Shown here one piece after another: positions 1 through 8,843 of a stretch of 64,000 nucleotides of DNA (within the stretch, counting starts at the first letter, position 1; each line of letters opens with the position of its first letter). The position numbers and the translations under genes are program-made. The notes under the pieces are model-generated. The model was not told where the DNA came from, made no database searches, and saw only the letters and a list, made by a program, of their open reading frames with translations. Source of the DNA: JAWXBM01 sp034440115. GTDB taxonomy: Bacteria; Pseudomonadota; Gammaproteobacteria; Xanthomonadales; SZUA-36. The stretch covers positions 1 through 64,000 of the forward strand of contig JAWXBM010000042.1 in assembly GCA_034440115.1 (NCBI GenBank). Reading direction: 5' to 3'.

Positions 1-69
1 CTCTCCGGCGAATGCAACCAATGCCAAAGAGTCAAAAACCACCCAGAGCAAGAAGAGCCTCAACCACAT
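1..69 (-). CDS. Partial gene, hydrophobic N-terminus (runs off left edge)
   Basis: Reading the minus strand from an ATG at 69 gives 23 codons, open to the window edge, that form a hydrophobic segment (MWLRLFLLWVVFDSLAL and onward) typical of a signal peptide or first membrane helix. A GGAG motif lies about ten bases upstream of the ATG. The gene would be divergent from the exported GH20-like gene, with a full ATGTAACGTTACAT palindrome between them, so it probably belongs to the same regulon. The product cannot be named: a transporter or an exported protein are both possible. Confidence 0.45.
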   Translation of the reverse strand, partial: MWLRLFLLWVVFDSLALVAFAGE

Positions 70-111
70 GAATTGTATTCTCCAGTATTCGCCACAAACG
101 TCAAGTCTGAT

Positions 112-125
112 ATGTAACGTTACAT
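112..125. promoter_or_regulatory. Operator palindrome ATGTAACGTTACAT (site 1)
   Basis: Perfect 14-bp palindrome with a central CG, the usual shape of a LacI-family operator. The identical 14-mer occurs at 10652 and 18760, with variants at five more places. It sits between the leftward partial gene (start 69) and the rightward GH20-like gene (start 355), so it could control both. The likely binder is the LacI-family protein at 21468-22511; this is inference. Confidence 0.75.
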
Positions 126-354
126 TCCGATGCATTTCCGTTAATATTTGTTGGCGATGCCCGGTGTGTTCGAATCTACCAAACCGCGCCGATGATTCAA
201 TCGGATATTTGCGGACAGCTCACTTTCATGCGCAAAACGCGGTGATTGGTTCATAGGGATGTTGCCTAAACAATCCGGCAATGTGCTGGCTGACATTTAC
301 ACGGTGACAGATTCGAAATTGCTGGGACAAAATCCACCATTGCGAGGATTTGGA

Positions 355-1449
355 ATGGCTGATCAAGAAACAGGAAACGGACTACAAGCGGAAATTTCCC
401 GGCGGGGCTTTCTGGAAGTTGCGGGCACCGCGGCAGTCGGGGCAGGCCTGGCCGGCTCCGCAAGTGCCGCAAGCGGGCGCGGGATTGAGGAACCGAAGGT
501 CGAATTGGTCTGGGGATATCTCATTCATTTGGGTTTTAATTTCTGGTACGACCGAATGGTTCCGCAATGGCGTGACTGGTGCGTCAGTGACCATCTGGTC
601 TGCGAGACGGACTTTTGGATTCAAGCCGTGAATCGCATGGCGCAGAAAGGTATCAACATGGCGGTGATGGACTTGGGTGAAGGTGTTCAATACCGCTCGC
701 ATCCTGAACTTGCCGTCAAGGGCTCCTGGAGTCGTGATCAGCTACGCGACGAACTGGCCCGCATGCGCAGTCTGGGTATCGAGCCAATACCCAAGCTGAA
801 CTTTTCAGCAGCCCATGACGCCTGGCTGGGGCCATACAGTCGGCAAGTATCGACCAAGGCTTACTACGAGGTTTGCGGCGATATTATTGCGGAAGTCATT
901 GAGTTGTTTGGTAAACCGCGTTTCTTTCACATGGGTCTTGACGAAGAGAACGCAAACAATCAGAGGGACTATGCGTACACGATCATTCGCAAATACGAAT
1001 TATGGTGGCACGATTTCAATTTTTTCGTTGATCAGGTGAAAAAATCCGGCGTTCATCCGTGGATGTGGTCAGATTACCTATGGGAAAACGAGGTAGATTT
1101 CTTTGGCAATGTTCCCACCACCGTGCTGCAAAGCAACTGGTACTACGGGGCCGAGTTCTCCAAGGATGTACCGGCGGCAGTGGCGTATAACAATCTTGAA
1201 ATTCACGGATATGACCAGATTCCAACTGGCAGCAATTATGATAACCCACTTAATTTTGGTGAAACCGTTGAATATTGTCAGAAATATCTTTCGCCAGACA
1301 AGCTAAAAGGGTTTCTGCAGACCACCTGGTTTCCCACAGTATCTGCTGCACGAGACAGACATTTTGCTGCAATGGACCAGGTAGCCCATGCCAAGGAAAA
1401 GTTGGTGCAGGTGGCTCAGGCACAAAATCCAAAAGCCCCAAGGGCCTGA
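355..1449 (+). CDS. Tat-exported GH20-like TIM-barrel glycosidase
   Basis: The product has 364 residues. The ATG at 355 is preferred over the in-frame ATG at 259 because it has GAGGA six bases upstream and puts the twin-arginine motif SRRGFLEV at residues 15-22, followed by an alanine/glycine-rich helix ending near ASA. The mature part looks like a TIM-barrel hydrolase. HMGLDEEN, about residue 192, resembles the HxGxDE signature of family 20 hexosaminidases, with aromatic strands such as WMWSDYLW after it. It is shorter than a normal GH20 enzyme and lacks a recognisable N-terminal alpha/beta domain; the next gene encodes a domain of that general kind. The two genes are 127 bp apart, same strand, downstream of operator site 1. 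Function as an exported glycosidase is inferred; substrate unknown. Confidence 0.6.
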   Translation: MADQETGNGLQAEISRRGFLEVAGTAAVGAGLAGSASAASGRGIEEPKVELVWGYLIHLGFNFWYDRMVPQWRDWCVSDHLVCETDFWIQAVNRMAQKGINMAVMDLGEGVQYRSHPELAVKGSWSRDQLRDELARMRSLGIEPIPKLNFSAAHDAWLGPYSRQVSTKAYYEVCGDIIAEVIELFGKPRFFHMGLDEENANNQRDYAYTIIRKYELWWHDFNFFVDQVKKSGVHPWMWSDYLWENEVDFFGNVPTTVLQSNWYYGAEFSKDVPAAVAYNNLEIHGYDQIPTGSNYDNPLNFGETVEYCQKYLSPDKLKGFLQTTWFPTVSAARDRHFAAMDQVAHAKEKLVQVAQAQNPKAPRA

Positions 1450-1576
1450 CTGAGGTATACAAATCAGCGTGATTGGCATACTCGTGGCGCACATCCGGAT
1501 GTGCAATTGGGCTTTTGCTTAATAGATGACGATATCTACAATCCATCCCCGGTCAGATCTTATTCAGGAATCATCT

Positions 1577-3550
1577 ATGGAACAACCTTTCCGCGCGAAT
1601 TTCGTAGTAACTATCCTTTGTATCGCCCTTGGCATTCTGTCGTGGACTGCGCCTCTCAGGTCCGAGACGAGTGTCCCACTTATTGTCGATCGGCAATCTG
1701 ATTTTGTCATTTATGCTGGCTCGAACCCAGATGTGGGCACCCTGTTCGCGGTTACCGAATTGCAAGACTATCTTGAACGTATAACCGGCTATCGATTGGT
1801 CGTTGTTGCAACCATGCCAATGGATAGGCCAGTTATCGGGGTCGGCGCGGATGCAGCGAAGCAACTCGGCGTGGAGGTGACCAACTTTACTGATCTTGAA
1901 GATGGTTTTGTTCAAATTGTGGGTGCGAAACTTATCGTTTTAATGGGCAACAGCCGTCGCTCAACTTTATATGCTGTTTACGATTTACTCGAGACCGTGG
2001 GTTGCCGATGGTTCGCACCTCGTTACCAATTTTACGATGGCACTGCGGAATTCGTGCCGAGCGTTTCGTCTGTAAGTCTCGAAGTCGGACAAAAGACAGA
2101 CAAACCGGCGATGCGCTTCAGATACAAGAGGGTGGAAGAGGGCCTCAGCCATGATGGCACCAATTTGGTACAACTGGTTGATTGGATGGCTAAGACCCGG
2201 CATAACGCGCTTAATATACCAATTGATTACGCTCAAGCAGGGCGATCTTCATGGGATCTTTGGCGGGACGAACTGATTCCGGAGCTCCAAAAACGCGGCA
2301 TCCTGATTGATGTTGGTGGCCATGGCTACCAGAATTTTCTGCCACCTGATGTGTATGCTGACATACATCCCGACTGGTATGGCATGCTTGATGGTAAGCG
2401 GCAACCTGACATGGAAAAGGTAAATTTCAATACGGCCAACCCCGATGCCGTGAAGATGCTGATAGAAAATGCGCGCAAATTTCTGCGGGCACATTCAGAG
2501 ATCGATATTCTTACGCTTTTGCCACCAGATACGGCGCAATGGGATACGTCTCCCGAGTCGCAACGGCTTGGGACGGTGGCGAGCCGACACGCACGCCTGG
2601 TTTCTGAAATTGTTGACGCGCTGGATGATGAATTTCCTAACTTGCGGTACTTGGTACACGCTTATCAGGGCATGATCATTCCACCGAAAGACACTACGCT
2701 GCCTCCAAATGTTTTAGTTTCACTTGCACCCATAAGACGACAGGACTCGGTACCGATATTAAGCATTTCGGAGCAAAAGAACCTCTACTATCTGAATTTT
2801 TTATGGCAGTGGATAGATGCGGGTTACGACAATGTACTCGGTTTTGGGCCCTACTATTCACGCTATGCGTGGAGATCCCTGCCTGTGCTTCAGCCCAGAC
2901 TCATCGCTGAGGACACGAAATACATGGCTTTGAACGGGGTACAGATGGGCGGTTCTTTTTCGGAGCCTGGCAATTGGTTTTCGTACGAAATTAATCACTA
3001 CGTCTACGGCAAAATGATGTGGAATCCAAAAGCGTCTATTGATGCAATCATGCAGGACTATGCGTCTCTGCGATTTCATGCTGCTGGCGAAAAAATGCTG
3101 GATCTTATCTTTCTGCTTGAATCATTTGCAGGAGACGTGACACGTAGCTATGCCAATTACAGGACCTTCACAAGTGATGTTCCATTTCCAGAGATGAAGA
3201 CACAAGATTTCTTCATAGACCCGTTAACGGGCTATCGGCGACACATGGCCTTGAGTAAGGCACTGCTTGATGAGGCCAGACTTATTTCCCAGAATGATGA
3301 GGAGGTTACAGCTCGGTTAAATAAATGGTCGGTGATGCTCAAATATCTGGAGCTTGAAATCGAGGCGAAAGCTCTGGCAGGAGCCTTGGCCGGACCGTCA
3401 CCTTCAGTTCAGAACCTGCGCGAACTGCAATATACTTATGAATCGATGGACAATTTACTTACAACTCATGCGGGCACCGGACTGTTTCTCACGCAGGATG
3501 CGCGCAGTAGTTACGCCGTCGAGCCATCTATTTCTCCGATCCGCCAATAA
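1577..3550 (+). CDS. Exported DUF4838 / GH67N-like protein
   Basis: The product has 657 residues. The ATG at 1577 is chosen over 1526 because AGGAA lies six bases upstream. A Sec-type signal follows (hydrophobic stretch around residues 9-24, ending near LRSE). Residues about 30-150 match the pattern of the alpha-glucuronidase/GH20 N-terminal alpha/beta domain: an ELQDYLERITG segment, a GVG strand, a DGFVQI strand, then STLYAVYDLLETVGCRWF. The remainder resembles DUF4838 proteins, found with glycan-degradation genes mainly in Bacteroidetes and Planctomycetes. Its position behind the GH20-like gene suggests that the pair acts on the same periplasmic or surface glycan. No enzyme activity can be assigned from sequence alone. 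Confidence 0.6.
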   Translation: MEQPFRANFVVTILCIALGILSWTAPLRSETSVPLIVDRQSDFVIYAGSNPDVGTLFAVTELQDYLERITGYRLVVVATMPMDRPVIGVGADAAKQLGVEVTNFTDLEDGFVQIVGAKLIVLMGNSRRSTLYAVYDLLETVGCRWFAPRYQFYDGTAEFVPSVSSVSLEVGQKTDKPAMRFRYKRVEEGLSHDGTNLVQLVDWMAKTRHNALNIPIDYAQAGRSSWDLWRDELIPELQKRGILIDVGGHGYQNFLPPDVYADIHPDWYGMLDGKRQPDMEKVNFNTANPDAVKMLIENARKFLRAHSEIDILTLLPPDTAQWDTSPESQRLGTVASRHARLVSEIVDALDDEFPNLRYLVHAYQGMIIPPKDTTLPPNVLVSLAPIRRQDSVPILSISEQKNLYYLNFLWQWIDAGYDNVLGFGPYYSRYAWRSLPVLQPRLIAEDTKYMALNGVQMGGSFSEPGNWFSYEINHYVYGKMMWNPKASIDAIMQDYASLRFHAAGEKMLDLIFLLESFAGDVTRSYANYRTFTSDVPFPEMKTQDFFIDPLTGYRRHMALSKALLDEARLISQNDEEVTARLNKWSVMLKYLELEIEAKALAGALAGPSPSVQNLRELQYTYESMDNLLTTHAGTGLFLTQDARSSYAVEPSISPIRQ

Positions 3551-3567
3551 AAGCCAGAAGGGATAAT

Positions 3568-3667
3568 AGCGGATGGGTCTTTGACCCCCGCTGCCATACC
3601 GGGAGGATTGACGCGCCCCGAAGGTATCGCTTCATTCTCGACAAGGATGATCCTTGCATTGAGAATG
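3568..3667. terminator. Two hairpins after the exported glycosidase pair
   Basis: The first stem pairs AGCGG..GGGTC with GACCC..CCGCT around a TTT loop (about 3568-3591). The second pairs CATTCTC (3633) with GAGAATG (3667) and contains an inner AAGGA/TCCTT stem. Neither has a long T tract, so a Rho-independent terminator is possible but unproven. The rest of the gap before 3843 holds operator site 2. Confidence 0.3.
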
Positions 3668-3730
3668 AGAAATGTTTTAACACCTAAATGATGCGAAAGG
3701 GGGTAAAAACTACGTATTACATAATAGACA

Positions 3731-3742
3731 TGTTACGTTAAA
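3731..3742. promoter_or_regulatory. Degenerate operator TGTTACGTTAAA (site 2)
   Basis: Ten of twelve positions match the TGTAACGTTACA core seen at other sites. It lies about 100 bp upstream of the MttB-family gene in an AT-rich region suited to a promoter. It is weaker than the perfect sites and is supported mainly by position. Confidence 0.5.
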
Positions 3743-3842
3743 TGTCTTACTATCCGCGCAAGTTTTTTTATTGAATCTGTAACTAAAATTATGGTTATGC
3801 GGCCAATGCCAAAGTTGGTAAGCAACCCTTCCGTGGCAATCG

Positions 3843-5390
3843 ATGAGATTTTCTGTGGATACAATAAAAATACAACGTCGGGGCCGCGCTGACAAAATCC
3901 GTCGCGCGGCAGCACAAAAGAGTGCATCGGCCCCGGCCTATGCCATCCGCAAAATCCCCTATTATGAATTCATGGACGAGGAAGGTCTGGTTCGGATCGA
4001 ACGTCAGGCCGATTGGTTGATTCAGGAAATCGGGATTGAATTTCGCGATGATCCTGTCGCTCTAGAGATTTGGCGTCGTGCGGGAGCGGACGTTGACGGA
4101 GTTCGGGTTCGTCTGCCGGAAGGAATGTGCCGGGAACTGTGCAAGACAATTCCTTCGGAGTTCACGCAACACGCACGCAACCCGGCCCGCAATGTCGTGA
4201 TCGGCGGCAATAATACGGTTTTCGCGCCCGCTTATGGATCGCCCTTCGTTCGCGATCTGGAAAAGGGGCGTCGTTATGGAACGATCGAGGATTTTCAAAA
4301 TCTGGTCAAGATAGCCTATCTGTCGCCGTGGCTGCATCACTCGGGTGGTGTGGTTGTTGAGCCCTGTGATATACCCGTAAACAAGCGGCATCTGGACATG
4401 GTGTACGCTCACATCCGGTATTCTGACAAACCTTACCTGGGAATGATTACTGCAAAAGAACGTGCGGAAGAATCAGTTGAAATGACACGAATTATTTTCG
4501 GTGATGACTTTATGGAAAGTCATTGCTGTGTCATGGGTAATGTGAACGCCAATTCGCCGTTGATGTTCGATAAAGTTGCCAGTGAAGCTATTCAGGTTTA
4601 TTGCGGGGCCAACCAGGGCATTATCGTCGCACCGTTTATTTTGGGCGGAGCAATGGGCCCGGTCACCACTGCGGCGGCTGTTGCCCAGGCGCTGGCAGAA
4701 GGTATGGTTGCAGGTGCATTCAGCCAATTGGTTCGCAAAGGTGCGCCGTTTGTTTTAGGTAATTTTCTCTCCTCGATGAGTCTGAAGTCGGGCGCGCCGA
4801 CCTTTGGTATGCCAGAACCGACGATGTCCAACTACGTTATTGGCCAACTCGCACGACGCCTTGGCATGCCGTTGCGTTGTGGTGGTTCGCTGACGGCATC
4901 GAAAGTTTGTGATGCTCAGGCTGCCAGTGAAAGTGCGGACAGCATGCATTCCACTGCGATCGGCGGGGCCAACTATGTGCTTCATGCAGCGGGCTGGCTC
5001 GAAGGCGGCCTTACCATGGGCTATGAAAAAATGGTGCTTGATATCGATCGACTGGGTGGCTTGCAGCGCATGCTGTTGGGCATGTCCACAGACGAAAACA
5101 GTCTGGCAGCAGATGCCTATCTCGAAGTAAAACCCGGAGGTCATTTTCTGGGGTGTGCGCACACAATGGCCAACTTTGAAACCGCATTTTATGAGTCCAG
5201 GATCTCAGATTCCGAAAGCTTCGAGCAATGGGTCGATAATGGCAGCAAAGACGCAGTGATGCGTGCGCATGAGCAATGGAAAGCGATGCTTGCTCAATAC
5301 GAGACCCCTGAGATCGATGCCTCAAAGCATGAAGCTTTGCTGGAGTACGTAGAGAAAAAGAAAGCGAGCAGAAAAGACGCTTGGTATTGA
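3843..5390 (+). CDS. MttB-family (trimethylamine methyltransferase-like) protein
   Basis: The product has 515 residues, the usual length for the MttB superfamily. It shows family-like segments including IGIEFRDDPVALEIWRRAGA near the N-terminus and a glycine-rich GGANYVLHAAGWLEGGL region in the C-terminal barrel. There is no in-frame amber codon, so this is a non-pyrrolysine member; such proteins (for example MtgB on glycine betaine) move a methyl group from a quaternary amine to a corrinoid protein. No corrinoid-protein gene is visible nearby. It is followed after 24 bp by a folate-domain dimethylglycine-dehydrogenase-like enzyme, which points to stepwise demethylation of an N-methylated substrate. 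The start is uncertain: ATG 3843 or GTG 3855. Confidence 0.75.
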   Translation: MRFSVDTIKIQRRGRADKIRRAAAQKSASAPAYAIRKIPYYEFMDEEGLVRIERQADWLIQEIGIEFRDDPVALEIWRRAGADVDGVRVRLPEGMCRELCKTIPSEFTQHARNPARNVVIGGNNTVFAPAYGSPFVRDLEKGRRYGTIEDFQNLVKIAYLSPWLHHSGGVVVEPCDIPVNKRHLDMVYAHIRYSDKPYLGMITAKERAEESVEMTRIIFGDDFMESHCCVMGNVNANSPLMFDKVASEAIQVYCGANQGIIVAPFILGGAMGPVTTAAAVAQALAEGMVAGAFSQLVRKGAPFVLGNFLSSMSLKSGAPTFGMPEPTMSNYVIGQLARRLGMPLRCGGSLTASKVCDAQAASESADSMHSTAIGGANYVLHAAGWLEGGLTMGYEKMVLDIDRLGGLQRMLLGMSTDENSLAADAYLEVKPGGHFLGCAHTMANFETAFYESRISDSESFEQWVDNGSKDAVMRAHEQWKAMLAQYETPEIDASKHEALLEYVEKKKASRKDAWY

Positions 5391-5414
5391 TTAGAAAAAA
5401 AGCAAGAGATAATC

Positions 5415-7832
5415 GTGGAAACGCATGCGAAAGTGGTGATCATCGGTGGTGGAGTAGTGGGCTGCTCCATACTTTTTCACCTTGCAAAGTTTGGTTGGAA
5501 AGACGTAATTTTGCTGGAACGATCGGAGCTAACATCCGGCTCGTCATGGCATGCTGCCGGCATGATCCATACCATCAGCTCCGACCCCAATATTTCCAGG
5601 TTGCAGGCTTATACGATCAACCTGTACAAAGAACTTGAAGGGCTCTCCGGGCAATCGGTTGGATTGCACTCCTGTGGAGGGATTTATTTGGCTTCGACTC
5701 CGGAACGACTCGACTTTCTGAAAAAGGAGCGTTCCAAAGCACGCTACATGGGACTGGAACAGGAGTTCATTTCACTAAAAGAAGTGGTTGAGCTAAACCC
5801 GCTGATAGATCCGTCACAGTATCTTGGTGCCCTATATGATCCGCTTGATGGCTATGTTGACCCATCCGGTGTGACATACGCCTATGCAAAGTCTGCCCAA
5901 CATTATGGAGCCAAATGGTATCGCAATTCACCGGTCGTCGAAACACGACAGCGCCCAGACGGGACTTGGGACGTTGTTACGCCGAAAGGCACAGTAAATG
6001 CCGAAATGATTGTCAACGCGGGTGGTCTATGGGCTCGTGAGGTTGGGCGGCTGGCGGGGATAGACCTGCCGGTTCAGCCCATGGAACATCATTATTTGAT
6101 TACTGAGGAAATACCCGAGATCGCCAGTATGGGCAAAGAGACCCCTGCCGGCGTTGATTATGAAGCCAACATTTATTATCGCCAGGAACACAAGGGCTTG
6201 TTGCTTGGCACTTATGAGGCAGTTGCGACGCCTTGGATGGTAGATGGCACCCCGTTAAACTTTGGCCATGAACTGCTTCCTGACGATCTTGATCGGGTCA
6301 GTGATCGACTTGCGCTTGCCTTCCAACGTATGCCAGCTCTGGCACGGGCTGGGATCAAATCCGTGGTTAATGGCCCGTTTACCTTCGGACCGGACGGTAA
6401 TCCGATGATCGGACCAGTTCCGGGCATGAAGAATTATTGGGTAGCCGTCGGCATTATGGCCGGTTTCTGCCAAGCGGGTGGTGTCGGCCGAAGCATGGCG
6501 GAGTGGATGATCGAAGGTGAGCCGTCTATCGATGTTTGGTCCATGGATATCGCCCGTTTTGGGGAGTTCGCCACACGCGAATACGGTACGAAGAAATCAG
6601 CGGAAAACTATGAAAGACGATTTCTTTTGACCTATCCGAACGAAGAATTGCCGGCCATGCGTCGTCAAAAGACGACATCCATCTACGATCGCCTGATGCA
6701 TCGCGGCGCTGTAATGGGTGTGAGTTTTGGTTTGGAGAATGCGCTTTGGTTTGCCGACTCTCCCGAAAATGCCCACGAGGAGCCAACCTTCAGACGATCC
6801 AATGCGTTCGACTATGTTGGAGAAGAGGTTCGTGCTGTGCGCGAGCAGGTAGGTGCACTTGAAATTGCTAATTTCGGCAAACATAAAGTCAGTGGGCCGG
6901 GAGCAGTGGCCTATCTTGATCGATTGCTTGCTAACACGTTGCCGGAAGTTGGTCGGCTTAAGTTATCTCCGATGCTAACGCCAAAAGGTAAGCTGTACGG
7001 TGATCTTACGGTGGCGCGTCTTGATCGGGATACGTTCTACATCTTTGGTTCCGGCGCCGCTCAGGAAATGCACCGGAGGTGGTTTGAAAAGCACCTGCCT
7101 GACAGCGGTGTTAGTTACGAGAATTACTCTGATGCTTTTCACGGCATGGCCATTGCAGGCCCCAACTCGCGTGAGCTGTTATCGCGTATTACACGCGATG
7201 ATGTTTCTGCAGAAAAATTGCACTTCTGTGACTTTCGTAAGACGACCGTAGCTGGCGTGCCGGCATTGCTAGTTCGGATTTCTTTCTCTGGAGAACTTGG
7301 TTACGAAATATATTGTGCACCGCAATATCATTTGAAGCTGTATGAAAAGATCGAGGAGGCCGGTAGTGATCTCGGGCTGAAGCTTTATGGTGCCAGGGCA
7401 TTAATGTCTCTGCGGTTAGAGAAGAGTTGGGGCGTATGGACGCTGGAGTACCGGCCTGAATTCACCGCAGATGAGTCGGGTCTCGATGCCTTTGTGGCTA
7501 TGGGAAAGGCGACCGATTTCATTGGTAAGGATGCCATTCATCGGGCGCGCGATGAAGGTGTTTCAAAGAAGCTGGTTACAATGGTAATGGACGCAGGTGA
7601 TGTCGATTGTGTTCAGGATGAAGCGGTATTCCACAATGGCGAGTGCGTAGGATATGTTACCTCCGGAGGCTATGCCCATTACTGCCAGAAGAGTGTCGCC
7701 ATGGCTTACTTGCCCATAGCGTTGGCCGAAAGCGATGAACAATTCCAGATTGAAATTTTGGGTGAACTTAGATCAGCGCGTTTGCAGGCAGAGCCGCTTC
7801 ACGATCCGTCGGGCTCAAGAATGCGTGGTTGA
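5415..7832 (+). CDS. FAD-dependent dimethylglycine/sarcosine dehydrogenase-like, GcvT fusion
   Basis: The product has 805 residues starting at a GTG. An N-terminal dinucleotide fold (VVIIGGGVVGCS, then LLERSELTSGSSWHAAG) begins a DAO oxidoreductase domain of about 400 residues. The His in SSWHAAG is at the position of covalent FAD attachment in dimethylglycine and sarcosine dehydrogenases. A linking domain and a C-terminal aminomethyltransferase (GcvT-like, tetrahydrofolate-binding) module follow from about residue 420. The family oxidatively removes N-methyl groups and passes the one-carbon unit to folate. It is co-transcribed with the MttB-family gene 24 bp upstream, so it probably handles the dimethyl- or monomethylamine product. 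Exact substrate unknown. Confidence 0.8.
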   Translation: METHAKVVIIGGGVVGCSILFHLAKFGWKDVILLERSELTSGSSWHAAGMIHTISSDPNISRLQAYTINLYKELEGLSGQSVGLHSCGGIYLASTPERLDFLKKERSKARYMGLEQEFISLKEVVELNPLIDPSQYLGALYDPLDGYVDPSGVTYAYAKSAQHYGAKWYRNSPVVETRQRPDGTWDVVTPKGTVNAEMIVNAGGLWAREVGRLAGIDLPVQPMEHHYLITEEIPEIASMGKETPAGVDYEANIYYRQEHKGLLLGTYEAVATPWMVDGTPLNFGHELLPDDLDRVSDRLALAFQRMPALARAGIKSVVNGPFTFGPDGNPMIGPVPGMKNYWVAVGIMAGFCQAGGVGRSMAEWMIEGEPSIDVWSMDIARFGEFATREYGTKKSAENYERRFLLTYPNEELPAMRRQKTTSIYDRLMHRGAVMGVSFGLENALWFADSPENAHEEPTFRRSNAFDYVGEEVRAVREQVGALEIANFGKHKVSGPGAVAYLDRLLANTLPEVGRLKLSPMLTPKGKLYGDLTVARLDRDTFYIFGSGAAQEMHRRWFEKHLPDSGVSYENYSDAFHGMAIAGPNSRELLSRITRDDVSAEKLHFCDFRKTTVAGVPALLVRISFSGELGYEIYCAPQYHLKLYEKIEEAGSDLGLKLYGARALMSLRLEKSWGVWTLEYRPEFTADESGLDAFVAMGKATDFIGKDAIHRARDEGVSKKLVTMVMDAGDVDCVQDEAVFHNGECVGYVTSGGYAHYCQKSVAMAYLPIALAESDEQFQIEILGELRSARLQAEPLHDPSGSRMRG

Positions 7833-7976
7833 CAACAACCGATGATGGTTCACATTTTGTTAACAGCAAAACTCAAAAATTGATGTCATGTCCCTGCGCA
7901 AGTCCACCACCAGGAAAAACTAATCTATTTTATGGCTTGGCGTACCATAAGAGATCCGAATCCCTCAACGAACTGG

Positions 7977-8843
7977 CTAAAACCTGTTAGTTCGTGTTGG
8001 AAATTCTGCCAATCCAGCGCCAGATTCATCGAGCCGGAAAACAGCGCCTTCGAGTTCTGAGCATTTGTTGATGGGCACACCGTCGCTTGCACTGGTAACG
8101 AAAATTGACCTGAAGTTGCTGCCGCCAAAAGTAAGGGACGAAGTACGCTGAGCGGGCAATGGAATGCTTTGTAGTATATCGCCGTCCGGCGTCAGACAAA
8201 TGATTTGAGCGCCATCCCACAAAGCGATCCACACGTTATCTTGTTGGTCGACAGTTAATCCATCGGGCACGAGATTGTCGTTACCTTGGTACAGGCAACG
8301 CCTGTTTGAAATACTGCAGTCGGCAACATCAAAATCAAACGCCGAGACACTCCGCCTGCCCGAATCCGAGAAAAATAACTGCTTATGATCGATGGAAAAG
8401 CCCAGGCCGTTGGGTTCCTGCACATCATTCAAAAGAATTTTTGATTGAAAATTTCTATCAATGGCGTATAAGCGCCCAAGGCGATTTCCAACCGGTTGCG
8501 TTCCAGCGAGGATGCGGCCTGCGGGATCTGCAATGACATCATTAAACGTACCATTCTTTTCGTCCGACAAGCCGTTGAACACGAGCCGGATTGAATCGTC
8601 ACTCCTCAACCGGGAGATGGCGCCTCGGTCATGAAACAACAGGATGGACCCGTCTTCCTCCCATGTCATGGCGGTCGTTATACGTTCACATGAGATGGTG
8701 CGAATACAGGTCAGGTCGGAATCAAACACATGAATCTTGCGGGCAAAGACATCCGTCACATACAACTGCTGCAGCCTAGGGTGCCATAGTGGTCCTTCGC
8801 CAAGCGCGCACCGAATGCTTGAGCTGGTTACACTCACCGTCAT
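7977..8843 (-). CDS. SMP-30/gluconolactonase-family protein
   Basis: The product has 288 residues from the ATG at 8843, whose first bases overlap the stop codon of the upstream symporter (ATGA), so translation is coupled. The longer reading from 8909 would lie inside the symporter gene. It has the six-bladed propeller signatures of the SMP-30/LRE family: GEGPLWH near residue 17, EPNGLGFS and LFFSDS in the middle, and VPDGLTVDQQDNVWIALWDG. Members are calcium- or zinc-dependent lactonases acting on sugar lactones. Coupling to a sodium symporter suggests that the lactone or its acid is imported. The gene converges with the dehydrogenase at 5415-7832 across 144 bp with no clear terminator. Confidence 0.75.
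   Translation of the reverse strand: MTVSVTSSSIRCALGEGPLWHPRLQQLYVTDVFARKIHVFDSDLTCIRTISCERITTAMTWEEDGSILLFHDRGAISRLRSDDSIRLVFNGLSDEKNGTFNDVIADPAGRILAGTQPVGNRLGRLYAIDRNFQSKILLNDVQEPNGLGFSIDHKQLFFSDSGRRSVSAFDFDVADCSISNRRCLYQGNDNLVPDGLTVDQQDNVWIALWDGAQIICLTPDGDILQSIPLPAQRTSSLTFGGSNFRSIFVTSASDGVPINKCSELEGAVFRLDESGAGLAEFPTRTNRF

Noticed and set aside
3843..5390. Possible pyrrolysine-containing MttB
   Set aside because: The reading frame has no internal TAG and no pyrrolysine genes are near; it is a non-pyrrolysine family member.
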